Below are positions 17,062 to 26,490 of a stretch of 64,000 nt of DNA, piece by piece. The notes under the pieces are model-generated. The model ran no database searches. It was not told the origin of the DNA and saw nothing but the letters and a program-made list of their open reading frames with translations. Source of the DNA: Streptomyces sp. L-9-10 (lineage in GTDB: Bacteria > Actinomycetota > Actinomycetes > Streptomycetales > Streptomycetaceae); the NCBI RefSeq assembly GCF_004151105.1, contig NZ_PHRF01000028.1, positions 104,817 through 168,816 on the forward strand, read 5' to 3'. The number at the start of each line of letters is the position of its first letter. Within the stretch, counting starts at the first letter, position 1. Made by a program: the position numbers and the translations under genes.

Positions 17062-17886
17062 ATGCAGCCGCCCGCCCCCTCGTCACCGTCGGGCTCCTCG
17101 CAGTCCGGACCTGTCATGGACCCCGCACAGCGGGGGCTACTGACGGAGCGCATCGCGCGCCAACTGGAGCACGACATCAGGTCCGGAGAGATCGCCGTCG
17201 GGACGAAACTCCCGTCGGAGCGCGAGCTCGCCGCCCACTTCGGTTCCAGTAGGAACGTCGTGCGCGAGGTGCTGCGACGGCTGGAAGCCCAGCATCTGAT
17301 CGAGGTCGCGCCGGGGCGCGGCTCGTTCGTGCGGGAGCAGACCTCAGGGCAGGCCCGGGGGTACGACGCGCTCTACCGGGCGGGCCGGCCCACGGTCCGC
17401 CATCTGATCGAGGCACGGATTCCGCTTGAGGTCGAGATCGTCCGGCTGGCGACCGAGCGGGCCACGGACCACGACATCGCCGAGATGCGGTCCGCGCGGG
17501 ACGCCATGGAATCGGCGACCGACGTCGTGATCAAGGCGCAGGCCGATATGAGCTTCCATGACGCCATCGCGGTGGCGAGCAAGAACCCGGTGCTGCGGAT
17601 CATGCTGTCCTCGATCAGCGGAATGATGTTCGAGATGATGTTGCGCTCGAACTCCGACCCGTCGATCGGTGAGCCCGGCGTTCCACACCATCCGGAGATC
17701 TTCGAGGCGATCGAGGCGCGGGACGTGGAGGCCGCCTGTGCGCGGATGCGGGAGCACCTGATGCTCGGCCTGCGCACCTACGGGGCGGATCTCGACCTTC
17801 AGGTCGACATCATGGCACGCAACCACATCGAGGCGCTCCTCGGACAGGCGGAGACCGGGCGGGGCGGCGCCACGGGGCGCGCGTAA
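17062..17886 (+). CDS. GntR/FadR-family transcriptional regulator
   Basis: This is a 274-aa regulator. ATG 17062 has no clear Shine-Dalgarno but a TACGCT hexamer six bases upstream, so the transcript may be leaderless; ATG 17116 is an alternative start. The winged helix spans about residues 25-90 with KLPSERELAAHFGSSRNVVR and LEVxxGRGSFV-like sequence. The C-terminal FCD domain spans about 115-245 (LIEARIPLEVEIVRLATERA, FHDAIAVASKNPVL), with the metal/ligand-type His positions in HHPEIFEAI and HLMLGL. It directly precedes a sugar importer and a FadR-like operator, so it most likely represses the 18034-22429 operon in response to a sugar acid. Confidence 0.88.
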   Translation: MQPPAPSSPSGSSQSGPVMDPAQRGLLTERIARQLEHDIRSGEIAVGTKLPSERELAAHFGSSRNVVREVLRRLEAQHLIEVAPGRGSFVREQTSGQARGYDALYRAGRPTVRHLIEARIPLEVEIVRLATERATDHDIAEMRSARDAMESATDVVIKAQADMSFHDAIAVASKNPVLRIMLSSISGMMFEMMLRSNSDPSIGEPGVPHHPEIFEAIEARDVEAACARMREHLMLGLRTYGADLDLQVDIMARNHIEALLGQAETGRGGATGRA

Positions 17887-17964
17887 CCCACCAGGCGGCT
17901 TCGAGAAACCGCGGTCAGAGGCTGGTCGGCATGGCTCTTCCACTGTTACGGTCTTGGCCGTCAC

Positions 17965-17989
17965 AACTGGTCCTACCAGTTGGACCAGT
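17965..17989. promoter_or_regulatory. FadR/GntR-type operator with three half-sites
   Basis: AACTGGTCCTACCAGTT (17965-17981) matches the E. coli FadR consensus AACTGGTCnGACnnGTT at nearly every position. A further half-site GGACCAGT follows at 17982-17989, pairing with ACTGGTCC as a second inverted repeat. It is 45 bases upstream of the binding-protein start and just downstream of the GntR gene, the expected place for control of the importer operon. Confidence 0.75.
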
Positions 17990-18033
17990 GATTTCGGAGC
18001 CGTTCGTACACCGCAGAGAGACGAGGACCAAGG

Positions 18034-19344
18034 ATGTCCACGAGCAGCCAGCTCCTGAGCCGGCGCTCCTTCGGCAGGCTCGCCGCCGGGGCCGTCGGCG
18101 CGGGGGTGCTCAGCGCCTGTTCGGCGCGGGGTGGTTCCCCCTCGGCCGGCGCACCGTTGCGGATCATGGCGATCAACCATGTGTGGTCCCAGGCGATCCG
18201 GCGCCGGACGAAGGAGTTCGAGGAGCTGATCGGGCGGCGGGTGTCGATGACGCTCCTCACCGCCGACCAGCTCGCGAGCAGCTACAACGTCAAGCTCAAC
18301 GCCTCCGGCACCGATGTGGACGTGATGATGGTCCGCGCGCTGCAGGAGCAGTTGGTTTTCGCGCACAACGGCTGGCTCACCGACCTTACCGACCGTGTCG
18401 AGGGCGACAAGGAGTTCGCCTGGGCGGACTTCCAGAAGGCCCCGCGCCAGGCGTCCGTGACGGCGGGAAAGGTGCTGAGCGTTCCGGTGGTGACCGAACG
18501 CCCGGTGCTCTATTACCGGAAGGACTTGGTCGGCGATCTCGGCGGGCCGCCCCGTACCCTGGACGCTCTGATGGCCGCCGCTCAGGAACTCACGCGGCGG
18601 GACAAGGGCTTCTACGGCTTCGTCGGCCGGGGACAGCGCAGCGGCGCCGTGTCCCAGTGGTCGAGCTTCCTGTACTCGCACGGCGGTGACTTCGTCGTCG
18701 CGGGCAAGTCCGGCATCGGAACTCCGGAGGCTCTCGCCGCGTACGAGTACTACGGCAGGCTGTTGGCGAGAACGGGCCCGCCCGGGGCGACCAACATGAG
18801 CCTCGAAGGCGCCATGCCGATCTTCGCGCAGGGCAAGGCGGCGTTCTACATCGACGCCGACGCGATCTACAGCAGCTTTCTCGACCCGAAGGTGTCCACC
18901 GTGCGGGAGAGCGTCGGCTTCGCCCCCTTCCCCGCCGGACCGGCCGGAGCCCGGCCGCACAACATCCCGTCCTGGAGCCTCGGCATCAACACGTTCTCCC
19001 GGCTGCGTGATGACGCCTGGCAGTTCATCAAGTGGGCCGCCGGGCCGGAGATGTCCGCCGCGCTCCAGTCGGACGGTATCCCCGGCGCCCGCGCCTCCGT
19101 GTGGTCCGATCCGAAGGCGCTCGCCGTTTTCCCGCCGGACCTGGCCGACGCCATGCGGCTCAACGCGGAGCGCGGTCTGGGCTATGACCGGCCCCGCGTC
19201 CTTCAGGTCGGCCGGGCCCGGGACATCGTCGGGCGGCCGCTGGTCGCCGGCATCCTCGGCGAGGCCGTACCGCCCGTCGCCCGCGACGCGGACGCGGAGT
19301 TCGCCGACTTCCTGGTCCGCGACAACCGCCACAAGGAGTCCTGA
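18034..19344 (+). CDS. Sugar ABC transporter substrate-binding lipoprotein
   Basis: This is a 436-aa family 1 (MalE/UgpB-like) binding protein from ATG 18034 (site AGGACCAAGG upstream). It carries a twin-arginine motif (SRRSFGRLAAGAVGAG) followed by the lipobox LSAC, so it is probably a Tat-exported lipoprotein anchored outside the membrane. The mature part shows the family landmarks: DVDVMMVRALQEQLVFAHNG, WLTDLTDRV and YRKDLVGDLGGPP. Later come AMPIFAQGKAAFYID and FIKWAAGPEMSAAL. It overlaps the permease gene (TGATG). The ligand is perhaps a uronate- or mannonate-type sugar given the downstream dehydratase. Confidence 0.9.
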   Translation: MSTSSQLLSRRSFGRLAAGAVGAGVLSACSARGGSPSAGAPLRIMAINHVWSQAIRRRTKEFEELIGRRVSMTLLTADQLASSYNVKLNASGTDVDVMMVRALQEQLVFAHNGWLTDLTDRVEGDKEFAWADFQKAPRQASVTAGKVLSVPVVTERPVLYYRKDLVGDLGGPPRTLDALMAAAQELTRRDKGFYGFVGRGQRSGAVSQWSSFLYSHGGDFVVAGKSGIGTPEALAAYEYYGRLLARTGPPGATNMSLEGAMPIFAQGKAAFYIDADAIYSSFLDPKVSTVRESVGFAPFPAGPAGARPHNIPSWSLGINTFSRLRDDAWQFIKWAAGPEMSAALQSDGIPGARASVWSDPKALAVFPPDLADAMRLNAERGLGYDRPRVLQVGRARDIVGRPLVAGILGEAVPPVARDADAEFADFLVRDNRHKES

Positions 19345-20306
19345 TGTCCATCACGAAGGCCTCCACGGTCCCGGTCGCCTCCCGGCCGCCGGGCGAAGGA
19401 CCGGCCCGTGCGCGTCGGCCGCGCACCTTCGAACAGGCCAACCGGCGCCTGAAGTGGACGATGCTCGCCCCGGCGCTGCTCTTCGTGGGCCTGATGATCG
19501 TCTTCCCCCTGGCCTTCACGCTCGACCTCAGCCTGACCGACGCCTTCGGCGCGGTGAACGCCGGCAAGGAACACATCGGCCTGCGGAACTTCGCCGATGC
19601 CCTCGGCGACACCCGCCGGTTCTGGCCCGCCGCCCGCCGCACACTCGTGTTCACGGTCGGTGCGGTGATGGTGGAGACGGTGCTGGGCCTCGCGCTGGCG
19701 ATGCTGATGCGCAAGCCGTTCCGCGGCATGCGCTGGGTGCGTACCGTCCTGATCATTCCGCTGCTCACCACGCCGGTGGCGATCGGCATCCTGTGGCTGC
19801 TGATCCTCGATCCCACCAACGGCATAGCCAACCACCTCCTCGAAGGCGTCGGACTGCCCAGGCAGGAGTTCCTCGGCTCGGTGGGCCAGTCGCTGCCGAC
19901 GCTGATGCTCATCGACGTGTGGCAGTGGACACCGATGATGACACTGCTGCTGCTCGCCGGCCTGACCACCCTCCCCGAGGAGCCCGAGGAGGCCGCGCTC
20001 GTCGACGGCGCGAACGCGTGGCAACGCTTCCGCCACATCGTGCTGCCGATGCTCGGCCCGGCCCTTGCCACCGCGCTCGTACTGCGCGCCGTCGACGCCC
20101 TCAAGACCTTCGACATCCTCTACGCCACCAAGGGCGCGGGAGGCGGCTCGGACTTCGAGGCGGAAACCCTCAACGTCTACGCCTACGGGCTCACTTTCGA
20201 CTACCAGGAGTACGGCCTGGCCGCCGCCGTTCTCGTCCTGTTCACGCTCTTCATCATCGGTGTCGTGGTGCTGCTGCGCCGCCGGGGCGGAAGGAAGAAC
20301 ACATGA
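19344..20306 (+). CDS. Sugar ABC transporter permease, MalF/UgpA type
   Basis: This is a 320-aa permease with six predicted helices, from ATG 19344 overlapping the lipoprotein stop. The EAA loop is clear: EEAALVDGANAWQRFRHIVL, which docks the ATPase. The N-terminal helix LLFVGLMIVFPLAFTLDLSLT and the last helix AAAVLVLFTLFIIGVVVLL are evident. It forms a heterodimer with the next permease. No ATPase gene is present in the operon, so a shared MsiK-type ATPase elsewhere in the genome is expected. Confidence 0.92.
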   Translation: MSITKASTVPVASRPPGEGPARARRPRTFEQANRRLKWTMLAPALLFVGLMIVFPLAFTLDLSLTDAFGAVNAGKEHIGLRNFADALGDTRRFWPAARRTLVFTVGAVMVETVLGLALAMLMRKPFRGMRWVRTVLIIPLLTTPVAIGILWLLILDPTNGIANHLLEGVGLPRQEFLGSVGQSLPTLMLIDVWQWTPMMTLLLLAGLTTLPEEPEEAALVDGANAWQRFRHIVLPMLGPALATALVLRAVDALKTFDILYATKGAGGGSDFEAETLNVYAYGLTFDYQEYGLAAAVLVLFTLFIIGVVVLLRRRGGRKNT

Positions 20307-21172
20307 GTGCCACCGTCACCCACGCCACCCGCTCCACCGGCAGGCGCCCGGCCGGCCCGCCGCGCCGCAGGAACTGGTCCTGGTTGCGCGGCACCGCCAT
20401 CACGATCGTGACACTCGTCTTCGCGCTGCCGGTGGTGTGGATGTTCGCCGCCGCGTTCAAGACCAACGTGCAGGTGACCGACCCGTCCGTGGGCCTGTGG
20501 TTCCGCCCCACCCTCGACAACTTCCGCAGCATCGTCGAGGCCGGGCAGATCCTGCGGTCGATGGGCAACTCCCTGCTCGTCGGCGTGATATCCACCGTGT
20601 TGTCCGCCGTCATCGCCGTGCCGGCCGCCTGGGCAGTGGGCCGGTTCGACATGCACCGCGTCGGCTCCCTCATCCTGGTCGCGCGCATCGTCCCGGCGAT
20701 CTCGCTGCTGGTGCCCTGGTACTACCTGTTCGCGCAGCTGGGCCTCGTCGGCTCCTACACCGTGCTGATCCTCAGCCACATGTTCGTCTCCGTCCCGCTC
20801 ATCATGTGGATCATGATCAGCTTCTTCGCGGGGCTGCCGGTCGAACTGGAGGAAGCCGCGCGCACCGACGGACTGAGCGCCTTCGGCGCCTTCTGGCGCA
20901 TCTCGCTGCCGCTCGCGGCACCGGGCACCGCGACCGCCTCGCTGCTGGCCTTCGTCTTCAGCTGGAACAACTTCATGTTCGCGCTGGTCTTCGCCGACGA
21001 CATCACCCAGACCGTGCCGGTGACCCTCTTCAACTTCATTTCCTACGCGAGCACCGACTGGGGCGGTCTCATGGCCGCCTCCACCCTGATCACCGTCCCG
21101 GTCGTCCTGGCCGCAGTCCTCGGCCAGAAGTACCTGGTGTCCGGGCTGACCTCGGGCGCCACCAAGGGCTGA
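20303..21172 (+). CDS. Sugar ABC transporter permease, MalG/UgpE type
   Basis: This is a 289-aa permease from ATG 20303, overlapping the MalF-type stop as ATGA. After a basic N-terminus ([14 protein letters not shown]) come six helices. The EAA loop ELEEAARTDGLSAFGAFWRI lies at about residues 188-207. The C-terminus VLAAVLGQKYLVSGLTSGATKG is the canonical ending of MalG-type subunits. It is separated from the dehydratase gene by 42 bases containing a GGAAGAG site. Confidence 0.92.
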   Translation: MSATVTHATRSTGRRPAGPPRRRNWSWLRGTAITIVTLVFALPVVWMFAAAFKTNVQVTDPSVGLWFRPTLDNFRSIVEAGQILRSMGNSLLVGVISTVLSAVIAVPAAWAVGRFDMHRVGSLILVARIVPAISLLVPWYYLFAQLGLVGSYTVLILSHMFVSVPLIMWIMISFFAGLPVELEEAARTDGLSAFGAFWRISLPLAAPGTATASLLAFVFSWNNFMFALVFADDITQTVPVTLFNFISYASTDWGGLMAASTLITVPVVLAAVLGQKYLVSGLTSGATKG

Positions 21173-21214
21173 ACAACCCCCCACCCACCGCACCCGGAAG
21201 AGAAAACAACATCC

Positions 21215-22429
21215 ATGAAGATCGTCGACGCGACCGTCGTCGTCACCAGCCCCGGCCGTAACTTCGTCACCCTCAAGCTGACGACGGACGAGGGACTCAC
21301 CGGCCTCGGCGACGCCACCCTCAACGGCCGCGAGCTCGCCGTCGTCAGCTACCTCACCGACCATGTGGCCCCACTGCTCATAGGTCTGGACCCGCACAGG
21401 ATCGAGGACACCTGGCAGTCCCTGTACCGGGGCGCCTACTGGCGGCGCGGGCCGGTGACGATGGCCGCGATCGCCGCCGTCGACGTCGCACTGTGGGACA
21501 TCAAGGCCAAGGCCGCCGGGCTTCCGCTCTACCAACTCCTCGGCGGGGCGAGCCGGGACCGCGTCGGCACCTACGGCCATGCGAACGGCCGTGACATCCC
21601 CGAACTCCTCGACTCGGTCAGGGCCCGCCTGGCCGAGGGCTACCCCGCGGTCCGGATCCAGTCGGGCATCCCCGGTCTGCGGGCCGTGTACGGCGTGTCC
21701 AGTACGGACGACGCCGGATCGCCCGTCCTGCATCAGCAGGCCCGCCCCCTGGTGGAGGACTGGGACACCGACGCCTACCTGCGTCACATGCCTGCCGTAT
21801 TCGAAGCGGTACGCGCGGAGTTCGGCGTCGAACTGCCCCTGCTCCACGACGCCCACCACCGGCTCACACCGATCCAGGCGGCACGGCTCGGCAAGGACCT
21901 GGAGCCCTACCGGCCGTTCTGGCTGGAGGACTGCACCCCCGCCGAGAACCAGGAGGCCCTGCGACTGGTGCGCCGGCACACCACCACGCCGCTGGCCATC
22001 GGCGAGGTCCTCAACACCGTGTACGACTACCAGGCCCTGATCACCGAGCAGCTGATCGACTACGTGCGCTCGGCGGTCACGCACTTCGGCGGTGTCACAC
22101 CGCTGCGCAAGCTCTTCGACTTCGCCGCGCAGTACCAGGTCAAGAGCGCCGTGCACGGGCCGGAGGACATCTCCCCGGTGGGGATGGCCGCCGCGGTCCA
22201 TCTTGACCTCGCCGTCCACAACTTCGGCATACAGGAGTACTCGGGTCACACCCCGCTCACCGAGGAGGTGTTCCGGCACGCCTACACCTTCACGGACGGG
22301 CACCTGCACCCTGGCGAGGCGCCCGGCATCGGAGTGGAGCTGGACGAGGAACTGGCTGCCGCCCACCCGTACAAGGCGGCCTACCTGCCCGTCAACAGAC
22401 TCGGGGACGGGACTGTCCACGACTGGTGA
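21215..22429 (+). CDS. Enolase-superfamily sugar-acid dehydratase, ManD/RspA-like
   Basis: This is a 404-aa mandelate racemase/muconate lactonising enzyme-type protein. It closely follows the D-mannonate dehydratase pattern: [20 protein letters not shown] at the N-terminus, [20 protein letters not shown], and metal-site regions [23 protein letters not shown] and AIGEVLN. The C-terminal catalytic His region is [20 protein letters not shown]. Genuine ManD enzymes dehydrate D-mannonate to 2-keto-3-deoxygluconate; many relatives have low or different activity, so substrate is not certain. It is the fourth gene of the importer operon, suggesting the imported sugar acid is its substrate. Confidence 0.88.
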   Translation: MKIVDATVVVTSPGRNFVTLKLTTDEGLTGLGDATLNGRELAVVSYLTDHVAPLLIGLDPHRIEDTWQSLYRGAYWRRGPVTMAAIAAVDVALWDIKAKAAGLPLYQLLGGASRDRVGTYGHANGRDIPELLDSVRARLAEGYPAVRIQSGIPGLRAVYGVSSTDDAGSPVLHQQARPLVEDWDTDAYLRHMPAVFEAVRAEFGVELPLLHDAHHRLTPIQAARLGKDLEPYRPFWLEDCTPAENQEALRLVRRHTTTPLAIGEVLNTVYDYQALITEQLIDYVRSAVTHFGGVTPLRKLFDFAAQYQVKSAVHGPEDISPVGMAAAVHLDLAVHNFGIQEYSGHTPLTEEVFRHAYTFTDGHLHPGEAPGIGVELDEELAAAHPYKAAYLPVNRLGDGTVHDW

Positions 22430-22445
22430 CCCCGGGTTTCTCCAC

Positions 22446-22475
22446 GGGCCGGGGTCGTCGGTCAGACCCCGGCCC
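22446..22475 (+). terminator. Hairpin terminator after the dehydratase gene
   Basis: Arms GGGCCGGGGTC (22446-22456) and GACCCCGGCCC (22465-22475) pair perfectly around an eight-base loop, 17 bases after the stop. A GGCCCC-rich repetitive stretch continues to about 22500. It separates the importer operon from the convergent aldo/keto reductase gene. Confidence 0.7.
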
Positions 22476-22586
22476 CGGCCCCCGGCCCCGGCCCCGTCCC
22501 CCGTCGTCCCGAAGGCCCTCGGTTACCACGGCGAGACCGCCACCACGGCTGGTCACCGAAGCAGGCGGAACACGGTCATCGCGCTC

Positions 22587-23618
22587 TCAGGCCGCGGCTC
22601 GCTCGTGGAACGGGCGTCGGCGCAGGTCCGTGCGGATGAGGGAGGGAGGTGTGTAGGAGACGTCCAGAGGGCTGATGTCGGTACCGGGCGGGACGATCGC
22701 GTCGATCGTGTCGAGGATGTCGTCGCCGAGGGTGAGGGTGGTGCCGGCGAGCAGGTCGTCCAGCTGGTCCATGGTGCGCGGGCCGATGATGGCGGAGGTG
22801 ACGTCGGGGTGGCTGGTGGCGAAGGCCATGGCCAGGTGCGTGAGGGAGTGGCCGGCTTCTTCGGCGAGGGTGAGCAGCCGCTCGACCGCGTCGAGCTTGC
22901 GCTCGTCGGTGAGGTGCCGGGGGACCCAGCGCATGCGGGCGTTGTCGGGCCGCGCGGTGTTCTTGCGGTAGCGGCCGGTGAGCAGGCCCATGGCCAGCGG
23001 GCTCCACACCAGAACGCCCATGCCGTGGCGGCGGCAGGTGGGCAGGACCTCCCGCTCGATGCCTCGGTTGAGGAGGGAGTAGGTGGGCTGCTCGGTGCGC
23101 AGGCGGTGCAGTCCGCGCCGCTGGGACACCCACTGCGCTTCGACGATCTCCGAGGCCGGCAGGTTGGAGGAGCCGATCGCGCGGACCTTCCCGGCGCGCA
23201 CGAGGTCGGTGAGCGCGGAGAGGGTCTCCTCGATGTCCGTGTGCGGGTCGGGGTGGTGGATCTGGTAGAGGTCGATGTAGTCGGTCCGCAGCCGCTTCAG
23301 CGAGCCCTCGACCGCCTGGACGACCCAGCGCCGGGAGCTGCCGCCGCGGTTGGGGCCCTCGCCCATCGGCCCGTTGAACTTGGTCGCCAGTACGACCTCG
23401 TCGCGGCGTCCTTTGAGGGCCTTGCCGACGATCTCCTCGGTCTCGCTGTAGCCGTAGACATCGGCGGTGTCGATGAAATTGATGCCGGCCCCGAGCGCCC
23501 GGTGGATCATGCGCACGCAGGCGTCGTGATCCGGATTGCCCATCTTGCCGAACACCATGGTGCCCAGGCAGTAGGCACTGACATCGATGCCGGTCAGTCC
23601 CAGCTTCCGCATCCTCAC
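22587..23618 (-). CDS. Aldo/keto reductase
   Basis: This is a 343-aa TIM-barrel reductase of the YajO/YghZ-like AKR branch. GTG 23618 (with GGAAG upstream) is used; ATG 23612 two codons later is nearly equal. Features are [20 protein letters not shown] (catalytic Asp and Tyr), [14 protein letters not shown] (catalytic Lys), [20 protein letters not shown] (catalytic His) and the C-terminal NADPH-site segment [16 protein letters not shown]. It probably reduces a small carbonyl with NADPH. It is convergent with the sugar operon and divergent from the alpha-mannosidase gene; no pathway link is evident. Confidence 0.9.
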   Translation of the reverse strand: MRMRKLGLTGIDVSAYCLGTMVFGKMGNPDHDACVRMIHRALGAGINFIDTADVYGYSETEEIVGKALKGRRDEVVLATKFNGPMGEGPNRGGSSRRWVVQAVEGSLKRLRTDYIDLYQIHHPDPHTDIEETLSALTDLVRAGKVRAIGSSNLPASEIVEAQWVSQRRGLHRLRTEQPTYSLLNRGIEREVLPTCRRHGMGVLVWSPLAMGLLTGRYRKNTARPDNARMRWVPRHLTDERKLDAVERLLTLAEEAGHSLTHLAMAFATSHPDVTSAIIGPRTMDQLDDLLAGTTLTLGDDILDTIDAIVPPGTDISPLDVSYTPPSLIRTDLRRRPFHERAAA

Positions 23619-23842
23619 GGTGACCCGCTTCCTTCCGCTTCTCCACGTGTCCGGTGCCCGCGCCGTCCGGGCCGCCCGCGTGGCTGCGGCGGCCCGGACG
23701 GCGCAGGCATGTCAGGCCGGGTCAGTCCGCCGGCTCAGCCGTTGTACGGAGCGGTGACGTCCAGGACCCAGGTGACGGCCGCCACCATGGCAGAGGTGGA
23801 GGACAGGAGATGTCCTGTACCGCCGGGGCGCGTTTGCCTGCG

Positions 23843-23874
23843 GCGAGGCGGCGAGGCGGCGAGGCGGCGAGGCG
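23843..23874. repeat. Four perfect tandem copies of GCGAGGCG
   Basis: An 8-base unit repeats four times without mismatch in the 369-base gap between the aldo/keto reductase and GH92 genes. The rest of the gap holds only the operator listed next and no gene I can support. Being non-coding and tandem, the copy number is probably variable between strains. Confidence 0.8.
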
Positions 23875-23957
23875 CGTGTGTCGAAGCCGAGATCGCGGCC
23901 CGGCATTTGTTAAGTCCCTTGACGTAAGTCGCGGCAACTGTAAGCATCCGAGCCTAC

Positions 23958-23969
23958 GACAACGTTGTC
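23958..23969. promoter_or_regulatory. LacI-family operator GACAACGTTGTC upstream of the alpha-mannosidase
   Basis: This is a perfect 12-base palindrome with the central CG of LacI/GalR operators, flanked by C and A, 19 bases before the GH92 ATG. Sites of the form TGACAACGTTGTCA are typical of LacI-family control of glycoside hydrolase genes in Streptomyces. No LacI gene lies in the window, so the repressor is encoded elsewhere. Confidence 0.75.
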
Positions 23970-23987
23970 AATCGGAAGGCGCTCAAC

Positions 23988-26390
23988 ATGTCCAGATTCG
24001 TCACCCGGTGGCGAACGGCGGTGGGGGCGACCGCCGCGGCGGTCATGGCGGGCCTGCTGGGAGTTCCCGCCGCCAGTGCCGCGCCGCATTCGGTCTCGGA
24101 TCCGACTGACTACGTCAATCCGCAAGTCGGCAACACCACTTCGGGAATGACGTTCCCCGGAGCCACCGTGCCGTTCGGCATGGTGCAGAACAGTCCGGAC
24201 ACGAATGTGGGAAATGCCGCCTACAACTATGAAGCCACCACTCTGACCGGCTTCAGTCAGGTGCATCTCTCCGGTATCGGCTGCCCCGCGGGCAGTTGGG
24301 TCCGGATCATGCCGACCGTGGGCGCGGTGACCGACACATCCCTCTCGGCGAACATGTCCGAGTTCAGTCACGACACCGAGGTGTCGAGGCCCGGTTACTA
24401 CGGTGTGACGCTGGAGAAGCACGACATACGCGCGGAGCTGACGTCGACCACCCGTACGGGCGTCGACCGGTTCACGTACGCGGACGGCGAGCGGGATCGC
24501 AAGCTGATCGTCAATGTCACGGACGTCTGGGGGCAGACGTTCGCGGGCGATGTGAAGGTCGTCGGCGACAAGATCCAGGGTTCGGTGACGAGCGGCTCCT
24601 TCTGCGGGGCCGATCGGCCGAGCCGTTACACCCTGCACTTCAGCATGACGCTCTCCGAGCCGATCGCCGGGGTCGCCACCTGGAACCGGGGCGAGAAGGT
24701 ACCCGTCGCCGGGCGAACCGCTGCCACGGGCGGCGCTGTGCTCTCCTTCGCACCCGGTGGGAAGGCCCCGGTCGTCACCCACACCGGCGTCTCCTACACC
24801 TCGGTCGAGGGCGCGGAGAGGAACCGCGTCGCGGAGCTGTCCAAGGGCCCGGGGTCCAGAGGGAAGCTGAAGTCCTTCGACACGGTGCGCGGCGACGCGC
24901 ACGCGGTGTGGAAGAAACAGCTCCGGAGTGTGCGGGTGTCCAGCGACTCGACCGACGACCTGAAGACCTTCTACACCGAGCTGTACCACGGGTTGCTGCA
25001 CCCGTCGGTCGCACAGGACGTGGACGGCACCTACCAGGGCTTCGACGGCAAGCCGCACAAGGTCGCGCCGGGCGACGACTACTACCAGATGCTGTCGATG
25101 TGGGACACCTACCGATCACAGAATCAGCTGATCGCGCTTCTCGAACCGAAACGCGCCACCGATATAGCCCGGTCGATCCTGGCGATCTATGAACAGGGCG
25201 GATGGGTGCCCCGGTGGTCGCTGGGCCAGGCCGAGACGAATGCCACCAGCGGTGATCCCGTAACGCCCTTCATCGTCACCCTGTATTCGCGCGGTCTGCT
25301 CGATGACGAACTCTCGGCCAAGCTTTTCGCCGCGCTGTGGAAGAACGTCAATGAGGTCCCGCCCCCGGCGACCGACATCAAGGCCCGCGAGTTCAATCCG
25401 GACTACCTGGCCAGGGGATTCATTCCGTCCGAGCGTATTCCGGGTGAGGCCGCTTCCATCGGTCTCGAATACTCGCTGGCGGACTGTGCGCTCGGCACGA
25501 TGGCCGTCGGCCTCGGAAAGTCCGCGGAGGCGGACGCCCTCCAGCCTCGCTGTGACGAATTCGCGCACATCTGGAATCCGGACATCGAGTCCAAGGGCTA
25601 TACCGGGTTCCCCCAGGTCCGCGCGGCTGACGGCAGTTTTGTACCGACCGACGCGGTGGTGAACGGCAAGGGCTTCAAGGAAGGCACCGCCTGGCAGTAC
25701 CAGTGGCTCGGCCAGCAGGATCCCGAGGCGCTGTTCCGGCTGATGGGCGGAGCCGACGAGGCCGAGAAGCGGCTCGATACGTTCTTCACCTTCCCGGCGG
25801 TCCTCGACGATGTCTCCACGGCGGCGTCGAAGCACTGGGTGACGGGGCCGATCGACTACAACGGCCACTTCGAGTTCAACCCGAACAACGAGCCCGACTT
25901 CCACGCCCCGTGGATGTACGCGTGGACGGACAGCCCCTGGAAGACGTCCGCGGTGACACGCGCGCAGCGCGCGCTGTACACGGACACGTACAACGGTATT
26001 CCCGGCAATGACGACCTCGGCGCCAGTTCGGCCATGGGCGCGTTCGCGATGCTGGGCCTCTTCGAGGCGCAGCCAGGCACGGGAAACTACATCTTCTCCG
26101 CGCCCATGTTCCCGAAGGCCGTGATCACGCAGTCCGACGGCACCCGGCTCACGCTGAACGCCCCGGGGGCGAAGTCATCGGTCAACCAGTACATCGACAA
26201 GCTGACCGTCGGGGGTGAGAAGACCGGTCGCAGCTGGATCTCACACCATGACCTGCTCGCCGCCGGCACGGTGGACTTCAAGCTCACCACGGACGGAGCG
26301 TCGTCCGGCTGGGGACGCGGCAGCGAGAACCAGCCGCCCGCCATGCCGGGGGCGGAGGAGGACCCGGCCGCCACGTCACCGATGGGCTGA
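23988..26390 (+). CDS. Secreted GH92 alpha-mannosidase
   Basis: This is an 800-aa exported enzyme. A signal peptide of about 33 residues (RWRTAVGATAAAVMAGLLG ending ASA) precedes DYVNPQVGNTTSGMTFPGAT, the usual start of GH92. The N-terminal beta-sandwich runs to about residue 270. The catalytic alpha/alpha barrel has YYQMLSMWDTYRSQNQL, the Asn-Glu-Pro motif FNPNNEPDFHAPWMYAW and the Asp pair in PGNDDLGASSAMGAF; these are Ca2+ and acid/base regions of the family. The motif reads LGASSAM where GQMSAW is more common. Length is typical. GH92 enzymes trim alpha-mannosides from glycans; the linkage is not predictable. Confidence 0.93.
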   Translation: MSRFVTRWRTAVGATAAAVMAGLLGVPAASAAPHSVSDPTDYVNPQVGNTTSGMTFPGATVPFGMVQNSPDTNVGNAAYNYEATTLTGFSQVHLSGIGCPAGSWVRIMPTVGAVTDTSLSANMSEFSHDTEVSRPGYYGVTLEKHDIRAELTSTTRTGVDRFTYADGERDRKLIVNVTDVWGQTFAGDVKVVGDKIQGSVTSGSFCGADRPSRYTLHFSMTLSEPIAGVATWNRGEKVPVAGRTAATGGAVLSFAPGGKAPVVTHTGVSYTSVEGAERNRVAELSKGPGSRGKLKSFDTVRGDAHAVWKKQLRSVRVSSDSTDDLKTFYTELYHGLLHPSVAQDVDGTYQGFDGKPHKVAPGDDYYQMLSMWDTYRSQNQLIALLEPKRATDIARSILAIYEQGGWVPRWSLGQAETNATSGDPVTPFIVTLYSRGLLDDELSAKLFAALWKNVNEVPPPATDIKAREFNPDYLARGFIPSERIPGEAASIGLEYSLADCALGTMAVGLGKSAEADALQPRCDEFAHIWNPDIESKGYTGFPQVRAADGSFVPTDAVVNGKGFKEGTAWQYQWLGQQDPEALFRLMGGADEAEKRLDTFFTFPAVLDDVSTAASKHWVTGPIDYNGHFEFNPNNEPDFHAPWMYAWTDSPWKTSAVTRAQRALYTDTYNGIPGNDDLGASSAMGAFAMLGLFEAQPGTGNYIFSAPMFPKAVITQSDGTRLTLNAPGAKSSVNQYIDKLTVGGEKTGRSWISHHDLLAAGTVDFKLTTDGASSGWGRGSENQPPAMPGAEEDPAATSPMG

Positions 26391-26393
26391 GGG

Positions 26394-26435
26394 AAACGGC
26401 CCTGGCCCGATCGGCGGATCAGGCCTGGGCCGTTT
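26394..26435 (+). terminator. Hairpin terminator after the alpha-mannosidase gene
   Basis: The arms AAACGGCCCTGGCCCGATC and GATCAGGCCTGGGCCGTTT pair at 17 of 19 positions around GGCG. The hairpin begins three bases after the stop and ends in TTT, so it is a good intrinsic terminator. Confidence 0.85.
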
Positions 26436-26490
26436 GTCCGGTGGTGTACGGAGGCGTCGTCGTTGCCTGCGTCTGCCTCGATGTAAGTGA

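Noticed and set aside
20201..22420. A 739-codon open frame opposite the permease and dehydratase genes
   Set aside because: Its composition (Gly, Gln, Glu, His repeats without hydrophobic core) is typical of antisense frames in high-GC DNA, and the opposite strand has clear families.
23735..23947. A 70-codon minus-strand frame ending in a plausible strand-like sequence upstream of the alpha-mannosidase
   Set aside because: Its middle is made of the GCGAGGCG repeats and there is no ribosome binding site; only the last about 20 codons look protein-like, which is not enough.
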